Positions 8,405-17,986 of a stretch of 64,000 nucleotides of DNA are shown here, piece after piece; positions within the stretch are counted from its first letter, which is position 1; every line of letters starts with the position of its first letter. The stretch is from Flavobacteriales bacterium (GTDB lineage Bacteria; Bacteroidota; Bacteroidia; Flavobacteriales_F; PHOS-HE28): assembly GCA_016721825.1 (NCBI GenBank), contig JADKHI010000002.1, positions 62,001-126,000 of the forward strand, in the 5' to 3' direction. The notes beneath the pieces are model-generated. The model was not told the origin of the DNA. It saw only the letters and a program-made list of their open reading frames with translations, and searched no databases. A program made the translations under genes and the position numbers.

Positions 8405-9271
8405 ATGTCCACGTTGATCGCCGACATCGGTGCCACTTCCTCGCGCTGGGTGCTGTTGGATGGCCAAGGCCAGCAGGTGATCCCACTTGAGCAAGGTGCT
8501 CGTTTCCCCGGCTTCAATGCGGCCGGCGGCGAACCGGGGCCCATGGTCTCCGCCCTTCGGGAATGGTGCGCTGCTCAGCCCGCTGTTCTGCAGGCGAAGG
8601 AACTCGCCATTTACGGTGCTGGCTGCGGTTCTCCGGAACGCCAGGAGCGCATGCGTGTGGCCCTGGCCGATGTCTGGTCTTCTGCGAACATCAGGGTGGG
8701 CACGGACCTGCTGGGTGCGGCGCGAGCGGCCTTCGGTCAGGGTAGTGGACTCGTGTTGATCCTCGGCACCGGTATGAACGCCGGGCAATACGATGGACGT
8801 GATCTCGTGCGCACCATGCCATCCCTGGGCTACATCATCGGCGATGAAGGGAGCGGGGCTGACATCGGCAAGCAGGTGTACCGCGACCTCTTTCAAGGCC
8901 GAATGCCGGAGGACATCCGTGAGGCCCTTTTCGGTGCGGAAGGCCCCGATCTACAGGAGGTGATCGCGCAGGTCTACCGAGGCGAAGCCCCGGCTCGTTT
9001 TCTGGCAGCCCAAGTGGCAGGGCTGTTGCCGTTGCTCGAAGACCCTTACGTCCACGGCTTGATCACCACGCGTTTCAGGAAGTTGAGCGTCCTGCTTTCG
9101 AGCTTTTTCGCAGGTGGTGCGGGTTCGGAGGTGGTGGCGGTAGGCTCCGTTGCCCATGGGCTTCGCGATCTGCTCGGCCCGTGCCTCGCCGAACATGGCC
9201 TGACGCTCAGCGCGTCGCTCGCGGATCCGATGGAAGGCTTGGTACGCTATCACCGGGCACTTGTTGGGTAA
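8405..9271 (+). CDS. BadF/BcrA-type ATPase, N-acetylglucosamine kinase-like
   Basis: A 288-residue ASKHA-fold kinase. The phosphate-1 loop is IADIGATSSRW, the phosphate-2 region LVLILGTGMNAG, and GYIIGDEGSGADIGKQ is typical of the Bacteroidota N-acetylglucosamine kinase family. The adenosine motif appears as VAVGSVAHGL. It would phosphorylate GlcNAc or a related amino sugar in cell-wall or glycan recycling; the exact substrate is not shown. Its 3' end overlaps the convergent patatin gene by 65 bases. Confidence 0.8.
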   Translation: MSTLIADIGATSSRWVLLDGQGQQVIPLEQGARFPGFNAAGGEPGPMVSALREWCAAQPAVLQAKELAIYGAGCGSPERQERMRVALADVWSSANIRVGTDLLGAARAAFGQGSGLVLILGTGMNAGQYDGRDLVRTMPSLGYIIGDEGSGADIGKQVYRDLFQGRMPEDIREALFGAEGPDLQEVIAQVYRGEAPARFLAAQVAGLLPLLEDPYVHGLITTRFRKLSVLLSSFFAGGAGSEVVAVGSVAHGLRDLLGPCLAEHGLTLSASLADPMEGLVRYHRALVG

Positions 9272-11594
9272 GGAGCACAGGGCTTCCCGACACCAGCTCC
9301 TTCAAGCGGGCGAAGGCGGTCTGGTTCTCCGCGGAACGAATGGCGTTCAACACCTGGGTCTTCTCCACGGCGGTCAGGTGCCAGCTCAACGAGATCTCGT
9401 CGGCTTCATCATGCCGTAACTGGAGATCCACCAGTTCGATGGGGAAGGGCGCCCACGCATCGGCCTGCTTCAGCATCAGGTCGTAGTCCTGGTCCTGGAT
9501 CCTGACGAAGTTGTTGTACACGCTTCCCACGGGATCCAGCAAGCGCGAGAACATGGATCCGCTCACGGGTTTCACGGCGAGGTCCTTCTGCGTGTCGCGT
9601 ATCTGAACGATCACAACGCCGCTGGTGTGCTCCGCGATCCAGGAGCGCATGGCCATGAGGTATTGGATCGTGTTCCGGTAGCCATAGTTGTCGCGCACTC
9701 CGGAGTCCATCACCCGCATGGAGGGCTCGCTGGGCAACGAGACCACGGGCGTGATGTACGGGAAGGAGGCTCCCATGCGCAGGGCGGAAAGCAAGGTGAG
9801 CCGACCGGCGGCCTGGTCCGCGAACAAGCGACGGAATTCCACAGCCTCGGGTTCCGCTTCGTTCTTCACAAGGCCTTCTGGGCGTATGCAGGTAAGAAAG
9901 GAGACAGGCTGTGGGCAGATCACCAAACGGCGGCCATCGTTCACGCTTGTAGGGCTCAGCACCAGCACAGGGACCTCCGCCTTGCGCTCCGCTTCTGCGA
10001 GTTCATCAAGCCGCCCCGTAAGCATGGATCGGGTCATGTCGTTCAAGCGCCGTTCGAACATGTGCCCGCGGTCCAGCGTGTAGGAGAAGCTTCCATCGGT
10101 CACGCGGCGGTATCGGATGAACATGTCGTTGGTGACGAAGCTGAAAGCGAGCGGGTTCAGCATGTCACCGCTCATGTCGTCGATGTAGCGCCGGTCCTGC
10201 AAGGCAATGGTGTCGCTGCGCAGGCTCGCGGCGTAGAGCTGGCGGTAATAGGTCGCTCCGATCGCACCACCCGAGCTTCCGGTGAGCAGGGCGGTGCGCT
10301 GCATCAAGCTGCCGCCCATCAGGCTGTCCGCATACTGGATGCAACGGAAGGTCCAGAGCATGGCCCGCAGTCCACCGCCGCTGGTGTTGATCACGATCAG
10401 CTTCGGCTTCTGCCCGGCCTGTTCCAACTGTACGTTGTGGGCGTGCCACTGGTCCAGGATGCCCACCATGGCCCGGCTATCCCTGTAGGCGGTAGCGGTG
10501 TCCGAGGCGAAGGCGGCGATGGAGTTGCGGTCGTAGCGCGCGGGGGGAGCTTGGTAGTCCAGTCCGATCGCCTGGTTGTCGTAGAGGAAACGCTCGGTGC
10601 GTTGGCTCAGCAGGTTCAGTCCCACCACCACCACGATCACCACGCTCATGGTCCATCCCTTGAACCAGCTGTTGAAGGCGCTGAACACCATCAGCAGCAT
10701 GGTGAAGAGCAGGAAGGTGCTGGCGGCGGCGGGGATCTCGAACATGCGCACGTTGCTGAACGCGCCCAAGGCCACGAAAGAGAGCACCATCACCACTTCG
10801 AAGATGGAGCCGTTGATGTGGTTCTGCCAGATCACGCTACGCAACAGGTCCTTGTCGTAGTGTGAGCTCGTTCGGGCCAGGGCCACCTTGAACGGGTGTG
10901 CGAGGTAGGTCTCCACCTTCCACTTCCGTGTACGCTGCTCCATGCGGAACCAACGCAGCGCGCGGCGTCTTTCCTGGCGGGTCTTCGGCTGCACCGGGGC
11001 CATCGGCGCGATGATGTCGGCCATCGGCTCCGGCGCGCGGTGTTCTTCCGCGTCCTTGCCCAGCATCTTGTGGATGTCGGTGTTGGTGCGGGTGAAGTAG
11101 GCCAGCGCGATCAACAGGAAAAGCCCGATGCCCAGCAGAAAGCCGACGAGGTTGAGGATGATCTCGCCGGTGCCGAGCAATTCCTTCTGGACCTGGACCC
11201 GAGCGGAGCAGAACAGGTAGGTGAGCACGAAGATGACCGGCAGCAGCGCATTGTTGATGTTGAACTTCAGAAAGGGCCGGCTCAGCGTGGCGATGAAGGG
11301 GAACCGGTACGCGTGCATGGTGTAGCTGTACAGGTTGAACGCGGTTATGAAGCCGCCCAGCCCGAAGCCCAGGATCGCGTATGACCAGAAGCTGACCTTG
11401 CCGAAATACTCCGGGTACAGGAAGAGGTAGGGCACCCCGTACTTCGACCCGATGCTCTGCGTCACGAAGCCGAACAGCAGCAGCCAAAGCACCAGCAGGC
11501 CATGGCTCTTCTTCAAGTGCAGCATGAGCAACTGGAAGGGGAAGAAATACAAGGCCCTTCGCAGCCATCGGCCGTATGTGGAACGATCGGTCAT
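9207..11594 (-). CDS. Membrane-anchored patatin-like phospholipase
   Basis: A 795-residue protein. The first 320 residues hold several hydrophobic segments, with two blocks of membrane helices around a basic loop (QERRRALRWFRMEQ). The C-terminal part is patatin-like: oxyanion motif NTSGGGLRAM, nucleophile elbow LLTGSSGGAIGA and catalytic Asp in VMDSGVRDNYGYRN. It probably hydrolyses acyl esters of lipids at the membrane. I start at ATG 11594 (MTDRSTYGRW) rather than GTG three codons earlier. A TATACTTG element lies 11 bases upstream. Confidence 0.8.
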   Translation of the reverse strand: MTDRSTYGRWLRRALYFFPFQLLMLHLKKSHGLLVLWLLLFGFVTQSIGSKYGVPYLFLYPEYFGKVSFWSYAILGFGLGGFITAFNLYSYTMHAYRFPFIATLSRPFLKFNINNALLPVIFVLTYLFCSARVQVQKELLGTGEIILNLVGFLLGIGLFLLIALAYFTRTNTDIHKMLGKDAEEHRAPEPMADIIAPMAPVQPKTRQERRRALRWFRMEQRTRKWKVETYLAHPFKVALARTSSHYDKDLLRSVIWQNHINGSIFEVVMVLSFVALGAFSNVRMFEIPAAASTFLLFTMLLMVFSAFNSWFKGWTMSVVIVVVVGLNLLSQRTERFLYDNQAIGLDYQAPPARYDRNSIAAFASDTATAYRDSRAMVGILDQWHAHNVQLEQAGQKPKLIVINTSGGGLRAMLWTFRCIQYADSLMGGSLMQRTALLTGSSGGAIGATYYRQLYAASLRSDTIALQDRRYIDDMSGDMLNPLAFSFVTNDMFIRYRRVTDGSFSYTLDRGHMFERRLNDMTRSMLTGRLDELAEAERKAEVPVLVLSPTSVNDGRRLVICPQPVSFLTCIRPEGLVKNEAEPEAVEFRRLFADQAAGRLTLLSALRMGASFPYITPVVSLPSEPSMRVMDSGVRDNYGYRNTIQYLMAMRSWIAEHTSGVVIVQIRDTQKDLAVKPVSGSMFSRLLDPVGSVYNNFVRIQDQDYDLMLKQADAWAPFPIELVDLQLRHDEADEISLSWHLTAVEKTQVLNAIRSAENQTAFARLKELVSGSPVLLTQQVPGDSVPSLPSDPRATR

Positions 11595-11605
11595 CGCGTA
11601 CACGT

Positions 11606-11613
11606 CAAGTATA
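11606..11613 (-). promoter_or_regulatory. Promoter -7 element of the patatin gene
   Basis: TATACTTG on the minus strand, 11 bases before the ATG at 11594. Confidence 0.45.
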
Positions 11614-11656
11614 CGCGCGAAGCGGCCGGAGTGTTGTGATCGAGGCCGTGCGGCCG

Positions 11657-13315
11657 TCAGATCTTGCCCAACGTCAGGGCCATCACCTCAGCCTCCAACG
11701 ACTCTGCCTGGAGCTTCAGTGCTTCGGCCTTGGCGAGCACATCCTTCTTCCAGGCCTCGTCGTCCAGGCCCGCACAATTGATGCGGACGTTGAGGTAGGC
11801 ACCGAGGGCTCCGGTACGCGCGCACATGGCGCCCACACCGGCGTCGCTGATGCTGGCCTTTAGACCGCTGGTGGCCATGGCCTTCATCACCTCCATGCTT
11901 TCCACGCAGACCTCCAGCGTGCGCATCGGCGTCAGGATCGCGCCTTTCGTCGCCTCGCGGATGGCGTCCTTGCGAGCTGTGATCTGCTCGGGGCTGTCCT
12001 TCGGAAGTTGCATGGCGGCCAGGATCAGGTCGAAGGCACGGGTGTCCTCGTCCACCAAGCGCAGCAGTTCGTTGCGATACGCTTCGCCCTTCACGGCCCA
12101 CACGCTGTACTCTTCCCAGCGCTCATCCCAGCCGCGCTTGTGTGCGCTGAGGTTGGCGACCATGGTGCCAAGTGCAACGCCAACTGCACCGACATATGCT
12201 GCTACGGAACCACCACCAGGGGCCGGGCTTTCACTGGCCGTTTCCTCGCTGAACCGCTTCAGGTCCATGCGCACCAGCCGCTCGTCCTTGGCGTCCGCCA
12301 GCAGGTATTCGATCACGCGCTTCTCCGGGTCGAAGGGAGCGAGGTCATCCAGTCCCATGGACTTCACGGCGATCTTCATCTTTTCGCGCTCGCTGATGCC
12401 GAGGCTGCGTTGCTGGCGCTTCAAGAAGAAGTCGGCCGCATCGAGCAGCGCCTGCTTCGGCACAAGTCCGACGAGCTCACTGCCGGTCACACGGATGCCG
12501 CGTTGCTCTGCGCTCTTGCACGCCTCGTCGAAGGCGACGTGCATGGGCGTGACATCGATGTCCGTGAGGTTGAGGCTGAGCTGGGCTATGCCGTACTCCT
12601 CGATGAACCAACCGATGCCTTTCACGGACTTCAGCTTGCCGGGTACCTGCTGTTCGCTACCGTCGGGTTGCTTCACCTTGCGTCCGGCCTCGCGGATGTC
12701 GAAGGCGATGGCGTTGGCGCGGCGTGTGCTGGTGGTGTTGAGGTTCACGTTGTAGGCCACCAGCAGTTTGCGGGCACCCACGGCCATGGCGCCACTGCGG
12801 GCCACGCTCTCGGTGAAGGCGGCCGGTCCGAAGTCGGGCTTCCAAGCGGGATCCACGAGCTTCTTGGGAAGGCCTTCGTACTCACCGGCGCGGTTGTTGG
12901 CCAGGTTGCGGCGCTTCTCTTCGCTGGCAGCCGCTTCGTAGAGGTAGACAGGGATGGACAGTTCTTTGCCGATGCGTTCGCCCAAGGCTTTCGCGTAAGG
13001 CACCAGTTCCGCCATGGTGATGCCACTAATGGGCACCAAGGGGCACACGTCCGTTGCACCGAACCGCGGGTGCTCACCGCTGTGGCCGCGCATGTCGATC
13101 AGCTCCTGTGCCTTCTTCACCAGTTGGAAAGCGGCTTCGCAGACAGCCTCGGGCTCGCCCACGAAGGTGATCACCGTGCGGTTCGTCGCTTTTCCGGGGT
13201 CCACGTCCAGCACCCGCACACCGTCGACGCCCGCAGCAGCGGCCACAATGGCGTCGATCTTGGCCCGGTCACGGCCTTCGCTGATGTTCGGGACACACTC
13301 GATGATACGTTTCAT
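11657..13315 (-). CDS. ftcD: Bifunctional glutamate formimidoyltransferase / formimidoyl-THF cyclodeaminase
   Basis: A 552-residue fusion. Residues 1-300 are the formimidoyltransferase (IECVPNISEGRD, HSGEHPRFGATDVCPLVP). Residues about 345-552 are the cyclodeaminase (SESPAPGGGSVAAYVGAVG, ISDAGVGAMCARTGALGA). Together they move the formimino group of formiminoglutamate to tetrahydrofolate and release ammonia. HutI at 14919-16184 makes the formiminoglutamate, so the two act in histidine breakdown although a divergent gene separates them. hutH and hutU are not in the window. A TAGCTTTG element (13335-13342) lies 19 bases upstream. Confidence 0.92.
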   Translation of the reverse strand: MKRIIECVPNISEGRDRAKIDAIVAAAAGVDGVRVLDVDPGKATNRTVITFVGEPEAVCEAAFQLVKKAQELIDMRGHSGEHPRFGATDVCPLVPISGITMAELVPYAKALGERIGKELSIPVYLYEAAASEEKRRNLANNRAGEYEGLPKKLVDPAWKPDFGPAAFTESVARSGAMAVGARKLLVAYNVNLNTTSTRRANAIAFDIREAGRKVKQPDGSEQQVPGKLKSVKGIGWFIEEYGIAQLSLNLTDIDVTPMHVAFDEACKSAEQRGIRVTGSELVGLVPKQALLDAADFFLKRQQRSLGISEREKMKIAVKSMGLDDLAPFDPEKRVIEYLLADAKDERLVRMDLKRFSEETASESPAPGGGSVAAYVGAVGVALGTMVANLSAHKRGWDERWEEYSVWAVKGEAYRNELLRLVDEDTRAFDLILAAMQLPKDSPEQITARKDAIREATKGAILTPMRTLEVCVESMEVMKAMATSGLKASISDAGVGAMCARTGALGAYLNVRINCAGLDDEAWKKDVLAKAEALKLQAESLEAEVMALTLGKI

Positions 13316-13408
13316 GGCTGGCGGATAAGGGCGGCAAAGCTAACGGACCGTGTGCTCATGCCGCAGGTCGCTGAGGGTGTGGAGTTACCTTCGACCGCTC
13401 TGTGGGCC

Positions 13409-14155
13409 ATGCGTTGCGCGTCCTTCCTTCTGCTGCTGCTAACGTGGCACGCGACCTTTGCACAGGACCCGTACGTTCAGGAGGATACGCTTGAAGATCC
13501 CCTCCGCTGGTCGGTAGGAACGGAACTGATCCGGCCGGCCTATGATCTCCTGACCAATTCGCCGGACGAGCACTACCTGCGCTTCGAAGGTTTCGTGCAG
13601 CATTGGTTGCGACCGGACATCGCCTTGCGGGCATCCTGTTCGATCGAACTGACACATGAAGAAGGCCCGGATCCGGAGTACCTCACGGACAGTGCCGAGA
13701 TCACCCGCTACACCCTGTCCGAGACCCGCACGCACCGCCTCTCCGCGGGTGTGGTGATCCAGAAACGGCGGGAGGTCTTCGTGGAACATAGCAAGCACTT
13801 CGCACCACTGTTGGGCCTTATGCTCGTAGCCGGTCGCGAGTCGCGTTCCCTTCAGAACGAGGACCAGGCCTACTACGTGGATTCAACGGGCGTGACCAAC
13901 GTAGCGGTGCCTGGAACCAACGTGGTGCACAAGCGAAGCGACGAACTCCTTTTCGCAGGATTGGAGGTCTCGCCCGGCGTCAGCATGGCCATGGGAACCC
14001 GTTGGGAACTGGAGCTTCGGTTACCGATCGAGGTCACCTGGTGGTCGGTGCTGGACAGCGGCACCGAGAACTACCCCGATGTGCCTTCGTGGTGGGATGC
14101 TCCGGTCAACTTCGGCGTGCGCCTGCCCCGTTGCTACGTGCACTACCGCTGGTGA
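13409..14155 (+). CDS. Hypothetical exported protein, possible outer-membrane beta-barrel
   Basis: A 248-residue protein with a clear signal peptide (cleavage after TWHATFAQ). The mature part alternates polar and hydrophobic residues in short strands and ends in an aromatic residue (HYRW), as outer-membrane barrels often do. I recognise no family. An open frame continues far upstream, but that part is antisense to ftcD; ATG at 13409, preceded by TTACCTTCG, is the sensible start. It converges with the CPBP gene with no gap. Confidence 0.65.
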   Translation: MRCASFLLLLLTWHATFAQDPYVQEDTLEDPLRWSVGTELIRPAYDLLTNSPDEHYLRFEGFVQHWLRPDIALRASCSIELTHEEGPDPEYLTDSAEITRYTLSETRTHRLSAGVVIQKRREVFVEHSKHFAPLLGLMLVAGRESRSLQNEDQAYYVDSTGVTNVAVPGTNVVHKRSDELLFAGLEVSPGVSMAMGTRWELELRLPIEVTWWSVLDSGTENYPDVPSWWDAPVNFGVRLPRCYVHYRW

Positions 14156-14956
14156 TCAGCGGATGAACTGGGGGAGCAGGATGCTGGCGCAATTGTTCAG
14201 CATGTGCAGCAGCACGGGCACCCATATGGAACCGCTGTTGGCGCGGGCATAGCCCAGCACGATGCCCATGGGAAGCACGACCAGCAACTGGATGTACCAT
14301 TCGTATTGCGGATGAAGAAGCGTGAACAATCCGGCCACCAAGGCGATGGTGACGTGGTGGTCCAGCAGGTGCCGAAGGGAGCCGTAGAGCAGTCCGCGCA
14401 GCAGGAACTCTTCGAAGAGCGCAGGCATCACACCCACGCCGAGCAGCAGCAGCGCCGTGTTCGTTGAGGAGTTGAGCACCTTGGTCATGAAAGCGTTCTC
14501 CGGGTCGGGGAAGAGCTGCTCGATGACTTCGAGCACAGCGAAAAGCGCGACGAACACAACGGTCCATTTCACGAATTCACGCCAGGGAGCGGGGCTCAGC
14601 GCGAGGAAGGTCCGCGTGCGTTTTTGTTTCCAGCGCCAGGTCATGAAAAGGACCAGTGACAAGCCGATCAGCCCTGACCACAAGGACACGTGTGCGATGG
14701 CGTCGCCGTTCGAGCTGAGCTCCACCCAACGGGCCTCGAAGGCATCTTCCCGCAGGAGCTCCAGGGAAAAGGCGCGGCCTACGAACTCGGGGCTCAAGGC
14801 CATCACCCGTTCGATGAAGAGCACGATCTGGGCCCCATAGAACACGGTGAAGCACAGCGAGAACAAGGCAAGCCCCATGGCCATTTCCAGCCCGGGCGGA
14901 CGAATGAAGGAGGGAGCCTCAGAGGGCTTCCCCGGAGCGGACAGGTCGTCCATCAA
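14156..14956 (-). CDS. CPBP-family intramembrane glutamic endopeptidase
   Basis: A 266-residue membrane protein with about six or seven hydrophobic helices. The family motifs appear in order: EEFLLRGLLYG (Glu-Glu-x3-Arg), LFTLLHPQYEW (Phe-x3-His) and LLHMLNNCAS (His-x3-Asn). Relatives of Rce1 cleave substrates in the membrane or confer bacteriocin self-immunity; the substrate here is unknown. The start overlaps the 3' end of hutI by 38 bases, so it is probably translated from the hutI message. ATG at 14953 is an equally possible start. Confidence 0.82.
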   Translation of the reverse strand: MMDDLSAPGKPSEAPSFIRPPGLEMAMGLALFSLCFTVFYGAQIVLFIERVMALSPEFVGRAFSLELLREDAFEARWVELSSNGDAIAHVSLWSGLIGLSLVLFMTWRWKQKRTRTFLALSPAPWREFVKWTVVFVALFAVLEVIEQLFPDPENAFMTKVLNSSTNTALLLLGVGVMPALFEEFLLRGLLYGSLRHLLDHHVTIALVAGLFTLLHPQYEWYIQLLVVLPMGIVLGYARANSGSIWVPVLLHMLNNCASILLPQFIR

Positions 14957-16184
14957 TGATCACGGTGTCGATGTGGTCGGTGCCGAAGGCATAGGGCAGG
15001 TAGGCGAGCGAAGGCACGGGCCGGGTGATGATGAAGCTGGCACGCTTGCCGACAGTGAGACTGCCGAGTTCGCCCTGCAGTCCCATGGCGGCGGCGGCGT
15101 TCAGCGTGGCGGCGTTCACGGCCTCCTCGGGCAACATGCGCAGTTGGATGCAGGCGAGCGAGAGCACCAGGTTCATGTTGCCACTGGGGGTGCTTCCGGG
15201 ATTGTGGTCCGTAGCTAGTGCAACGGCAAGTCCGCGGTCGATGAGCGCGCGGGCAGGAGCGTAGGGTATGCGCAGGAAGAAGGAGCAGGAGGGAAGCAGG
15301 GTCGGAATGGTTTCTGAAGCTTGCAAGGCATCCAGGTCAGCAGGTTCCATCACTTCCAAGTGGTCGACACTGAGCGCACCGTGCTTCACGGCGGATTCAA
15401 TGCCACCCAGGCTGGTGAACTGGTTCACGTGCACTTTCCCGGGAAGGCCATGCTTCGCGCCAGCCTCCAGGATCCGCTCAAGCTCGGCCACGGTGAAGTA
15501 GTTCGTTTCGCAGAACACGTCCACGAAGTCGGCCAGTCCTTCCGCTGCGACCTGCGGGATCAGCGTTTCGGTGATCAGGCGGATGTAGCCATCGCGGTCG
15601 TCGGCGAACTCGGGGGGCAGGGCATGCGCCGCTAGCAATGTGGCCTTGATCTGTAGGGGCAGGGCTTCCTTCAGGCGCTTCACCACGCGGAGCATCTTCA
15701 GCTCGCTCTCCAGCGTAAGTCCGTAGCCGCTCTTGATCTCCACGGCCACGGTCCCTTGGTGCATCATCACCTTCAGCCGTTCCATGGCGCTGGCAAAGAG
15801 GCTGTCCTCATCCATGGCCCGAAGCTTCCGCGCGCTGTTCAGGATGCCACCACCGCGCGCGGCGATGTCCTGATAGCTCAGGCCCTTGATCTTGTCCACG
15901 AACTCCTCTTCACGCGGGGCGGCGAACACCGTGTGCGTGTGCGGGTCGCACCATCCGGGCAGCACATAGCGGTCCGTGGCATCGATCACCTCCAGGTCGT
16001 TCCAGTCGGTGATGCCGGGCCAGGTGGACATGGGGCCGAGGCCCGTGATCACGCCATCTTCCGCGAGCATCCAGCCGTCCTCGATCTGCGGCAGCTCCGC
16101 CATCGCAGCGCCCTTCACGCGAAGGGTGCCAGTGGAATGGGTGCCAAGTAGGGCCTTGGCGTTCTTGATCAGGAGACGGGCCAC
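14919..16184 (-). CDS. hutI: Imidazolonepropionase
   Basis: A 421-residue amidohydrolase that opens imidazolonepropionate to formiminoglutamate in histidine degradation. Metal-site motifs: LPGWCDPHTHTVFA, VEIKSGYGL, GALSVDHLE and ALATDHNPGSTPSGN. A longer frame runs upstream but is antisense to a membrane-protein gene. I start at GTG 16184 (VARLLIKNAKALLG) because that matches the family and a CATTTTCG element ends exactly 4 bases before it. ftcD encodes the next enzyme of the pathway. Confidence 0.92.
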   Translation of the reverse strand: MARLLIKNAKALLGTHSTGTLRVKGAAMAELPQIEDGWMLAEDGVITGLGPMSTWPGITDWNDLEVIDATDRYVLPGWCDPHTHTVFAAPREEEFVDKIKGLSYQDIAARGGGILNSARKLRAMDEDSLFASAMERLKVMMHQGTVAVEIKSGYGLTLESELKMLRVVKRLKEALPLQIKATLLAAHALPPEFADDRDGYIRLITETLIPQVAAEGLADFVDVFCETNYFTVAELERILEAGAKHGLPGKVHVNQFTSLGGIESAVKHGALSVDHLEVMEPADLDALQASETIPTLLPSCSFFLRIPYAPARALIDRGLAVALATDHNPGSTPSGNMNLVLSLACIQLRMLPEEAVNAATLNAAAAMGLQGELGSLTVGKRASFIITRPVPSLAYLPYAFGTDHIDTVIIDGRPVRSGEAL

Positions 16185-16274
16185 GGTGCGAAAATGGCGA
16201 AAGGATCGGCGATGGCCGTACACAGTCTGATGATCATCACCTTCCGGCCTGGGTATGCCGGCTAGATTCATCGC

Positions 16275-16796
16275 ATGACCGTGTTGGAATTCCGCCCGCG
16301 CTTCCGCTTCGAAAGCCCGCTGAAGCCTGATGAGGTCACACGGCGGATCCAGCAACGGGTGAAGCAGAACAACCCGCACGAGCTGTGGTTGAAGGATGCG
16401 CAGCAGCACCTGACGCTCAGTTTTCCGAGCCGGAACACCGAGGCTTGGTCGCCGCAAATGGACATCAACTTCGAGGAGCAACCGAACGGGCTCACGCTGA
16501 TCCGCTGCCTCATTGGTCCTTCCCCGGGCATCTGGATGCTGTTCGCGGGTGGCTACCTCGTGTTCACCCTGTTCGGGCTCACCGGCATCACCTTGGGCTT
16601 TTCGCAATGGAGCTTGGGGAACAATGCCTGGGGTTTCTGGGCTCTGCCAGTGGCCTTGGTGGGGTCGGCGGTCCTGATCTTTCTGGCCCGGACCGGTCAC
16701 CAGCGGGCGCACAGCGAAATGCGGGTGTTGAAGACCTTTGTGGACGAGGCCCTGGGCTGCGACTGCTTCAAGCTGGCCGAGGCGCAGGACCTCTGA
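16275..16796 (+). CDS. Hypothetical protein with two membrane helices
   Basis: A 173-residue protein of unknown family. The N-terminal half is soluble (residues 1-85, beginning EFRPRFRFESPLKP and rich in charged residues). Two hydrophobic segments follow (GIWMLFAGGYLVFTLFGL and ALPVALVGSAVLIFL), and a cytoplasmic-like tail ends at residue 173. TAGATTCA ends 4 bases before the ATG, so the gene probably has its own promoter. It precedes bshA by 56 bases, and no functional link is visible. Confidence 0.65.
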   Translation: MTVLEFRPRFRFESPLKPDEVTRRIQQRVKQNNPHELWLKDAQQHLTLSFPSRNTEAWSPQMDINFEEQPNGLTLIRCLIGPSPGIWMLFAGGYLVFTLFGLTGITLGFSQWSLGNNAWGFWALPVALVGSAVLIFLARTGHQRAHSEMRVLKTFVDEALGCDCFKLAEAQDL

Positions 16797-16852
16797 ACAT
16801 CGGCGGCAAGCGCGGTGTTCGCACCTTTGCAACCCCAGAAGGAAACGCATCC

Positions 16853-17986
16853 ATGCGCATCGGCATCGTCTGTTACCCCACCTTCGGCGGCTCCGGCGTC
16901 GTGGCCACGGAACTTGGTATCGCCCTGGCCGAGAAGGGTCACACCGTCCACTTCATCACCTACGATCGTCCTGTGCGGCTGCGCGATGTTGAAGGGCGGG
17001 TGTTCTACCATGAAGTGCGCGTCAGCGACTATCCGCTGTTCGATTACCCGCCTTACGAGCTGGTGCTCACGAGCAAATTGGTGGACGTGGCCGAGCACGA
17101 AGGCCTGGATCTGATCCACGTGCATTACGCGATCCCCCACGCCAGCGCCGCCTGGATGGCGCAACGCATCCTGCATAGCCGCGGCCTCGAGATCCCTTTC
17201 ATTACCACCCTGCACGGCACGGACATCACCCTCGTGGGCCGCGACCCCAGTTTCGAGCCGGTGATCACCTTCAGCATCGAACGCAGCAACGGCGTCACCG
17301 CTGTTTCGGAGAGCCTGAAGCGCGACACCTACGAGCACTTCCCGGTGAAGCGCGAGATCCGCGTGATCCCCAATTTCGTCTGTGTGGACCAGTATCCGCA
17401 GGCACCGGACCCCGCCTTGCGTCAGCGCTACGCGCCCAACGGGGAACTGCTGCTGGTGCACATCTCCAACTTCCGTCCGGTGAAACGGGTGGAGGATGTG
17501 GTGACGGTGTTCAAGAAGGTGCGCGAGGATATGCCCGTCCGACTGCTGATGATCGGTGACGGACCTGAGCGGCAGCGCGTCGAGAACATGTGCCGCCAGA
17601 TGAAGGCCTGCTCGGACATTCTGTTCCTAGGCAAGATCACGCGCCCGGAGGATGTATTAGGCAGTTGCGACCTGTTCGTGCTGACCTCGGAGACCGAGAG
17701 TTTCGGGTTGGCCGCGCTGGAAGCCATGGCCTGTGGCGTTCCAGTGGTCAGCACTGACACCGGTGGCACGCCTGAGGTGAACATCCACGGCGTGAGCGGA
17801 CTACTGAGCCCGGTAGGCGATACCGACACCATGGCCGCCAACGCGCTCGCCATCCTGAAGGACGAGGAGAGTCGTGCGCGCTATCGCAAGGGCGCGCTGG
17901 AACAGGCGCAGCGCTTCGATGTGCAGGCCGTGCTGCCACGCTACGAGGCGCTCTATGCCGAAATACTCGAACAGATCAAGGCTTGA
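16853..17986 (+). CDS. bshA: N-acetyl-alpha-D-glucosaminyl L-malate synthase BshA
   Basis: A 377-residue GT4-family glycosyltransferase that makes GlcNAc-malate from UDP-GlcNAc and L-malate, the first step of bacillithiol synthesis. Signature regions are VCYPTFGGSGVVATELG, ITTLHGTDITLVGRDPSF and TETESFGLAALEAMACGVP. Length and N-terminus match BshA well. bshC, the last gene of the pathway, lies far away at 58182-59768; bshB is not seen. The stop codon overlaps the start of the next gene (TGATG). CACCTTTG lies upstream. Confidence 0.92.
   Translation: MRIGIVCYPTFGGSGVVATELGIALAEKGHTVHFITYDRPVRLRDVEGRVFYHEVRVSDYPLFDYPPYELVLTSKLVDVAEHEGLDLIHVHYAIPHASAAWMAQRILHSRGLEIPFITTLHGTDITLVGRDPSFEPVITFSIERSNGVTAVSESLKRDTYEHFPVKREIRVIPNFVCVDQYPQAPDPALRQRYAPNGELLLVHISNFRPVKRVEDVVTVFKKVREDMPVRLLMIGDGPERQRVENMCRQMKACSDILFLGKITRPEDVLGSCDLFVLTSETESFGLAALEAMACGVPVVSTDTGGTPEVNIHGVSGLLSPVGDTDTMAANALAILKDEESRARYRKGALEQAQRFDVQAVLPRYEALYAEILEQIKA

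Noticed and set aside
9627..10865. 412-codon open frame antisense to the patatin gene
   Set aside because: His- and Gly-rich shadow; the patatin motifs on the other strand are clear.
12008..13408. Long open frame leading into the exported protein at 13409
   Set aside because: It is antisense to ftcD; the signal peptide and promoter-like element place the real start at 13409.
16185..16850. N-terminal extension of hutI
   Set aside because: It lies antisense to the membrane-protein gene at 16275 and no HutI protein has it; a -7 element stands 4 bases before GTG 16184.
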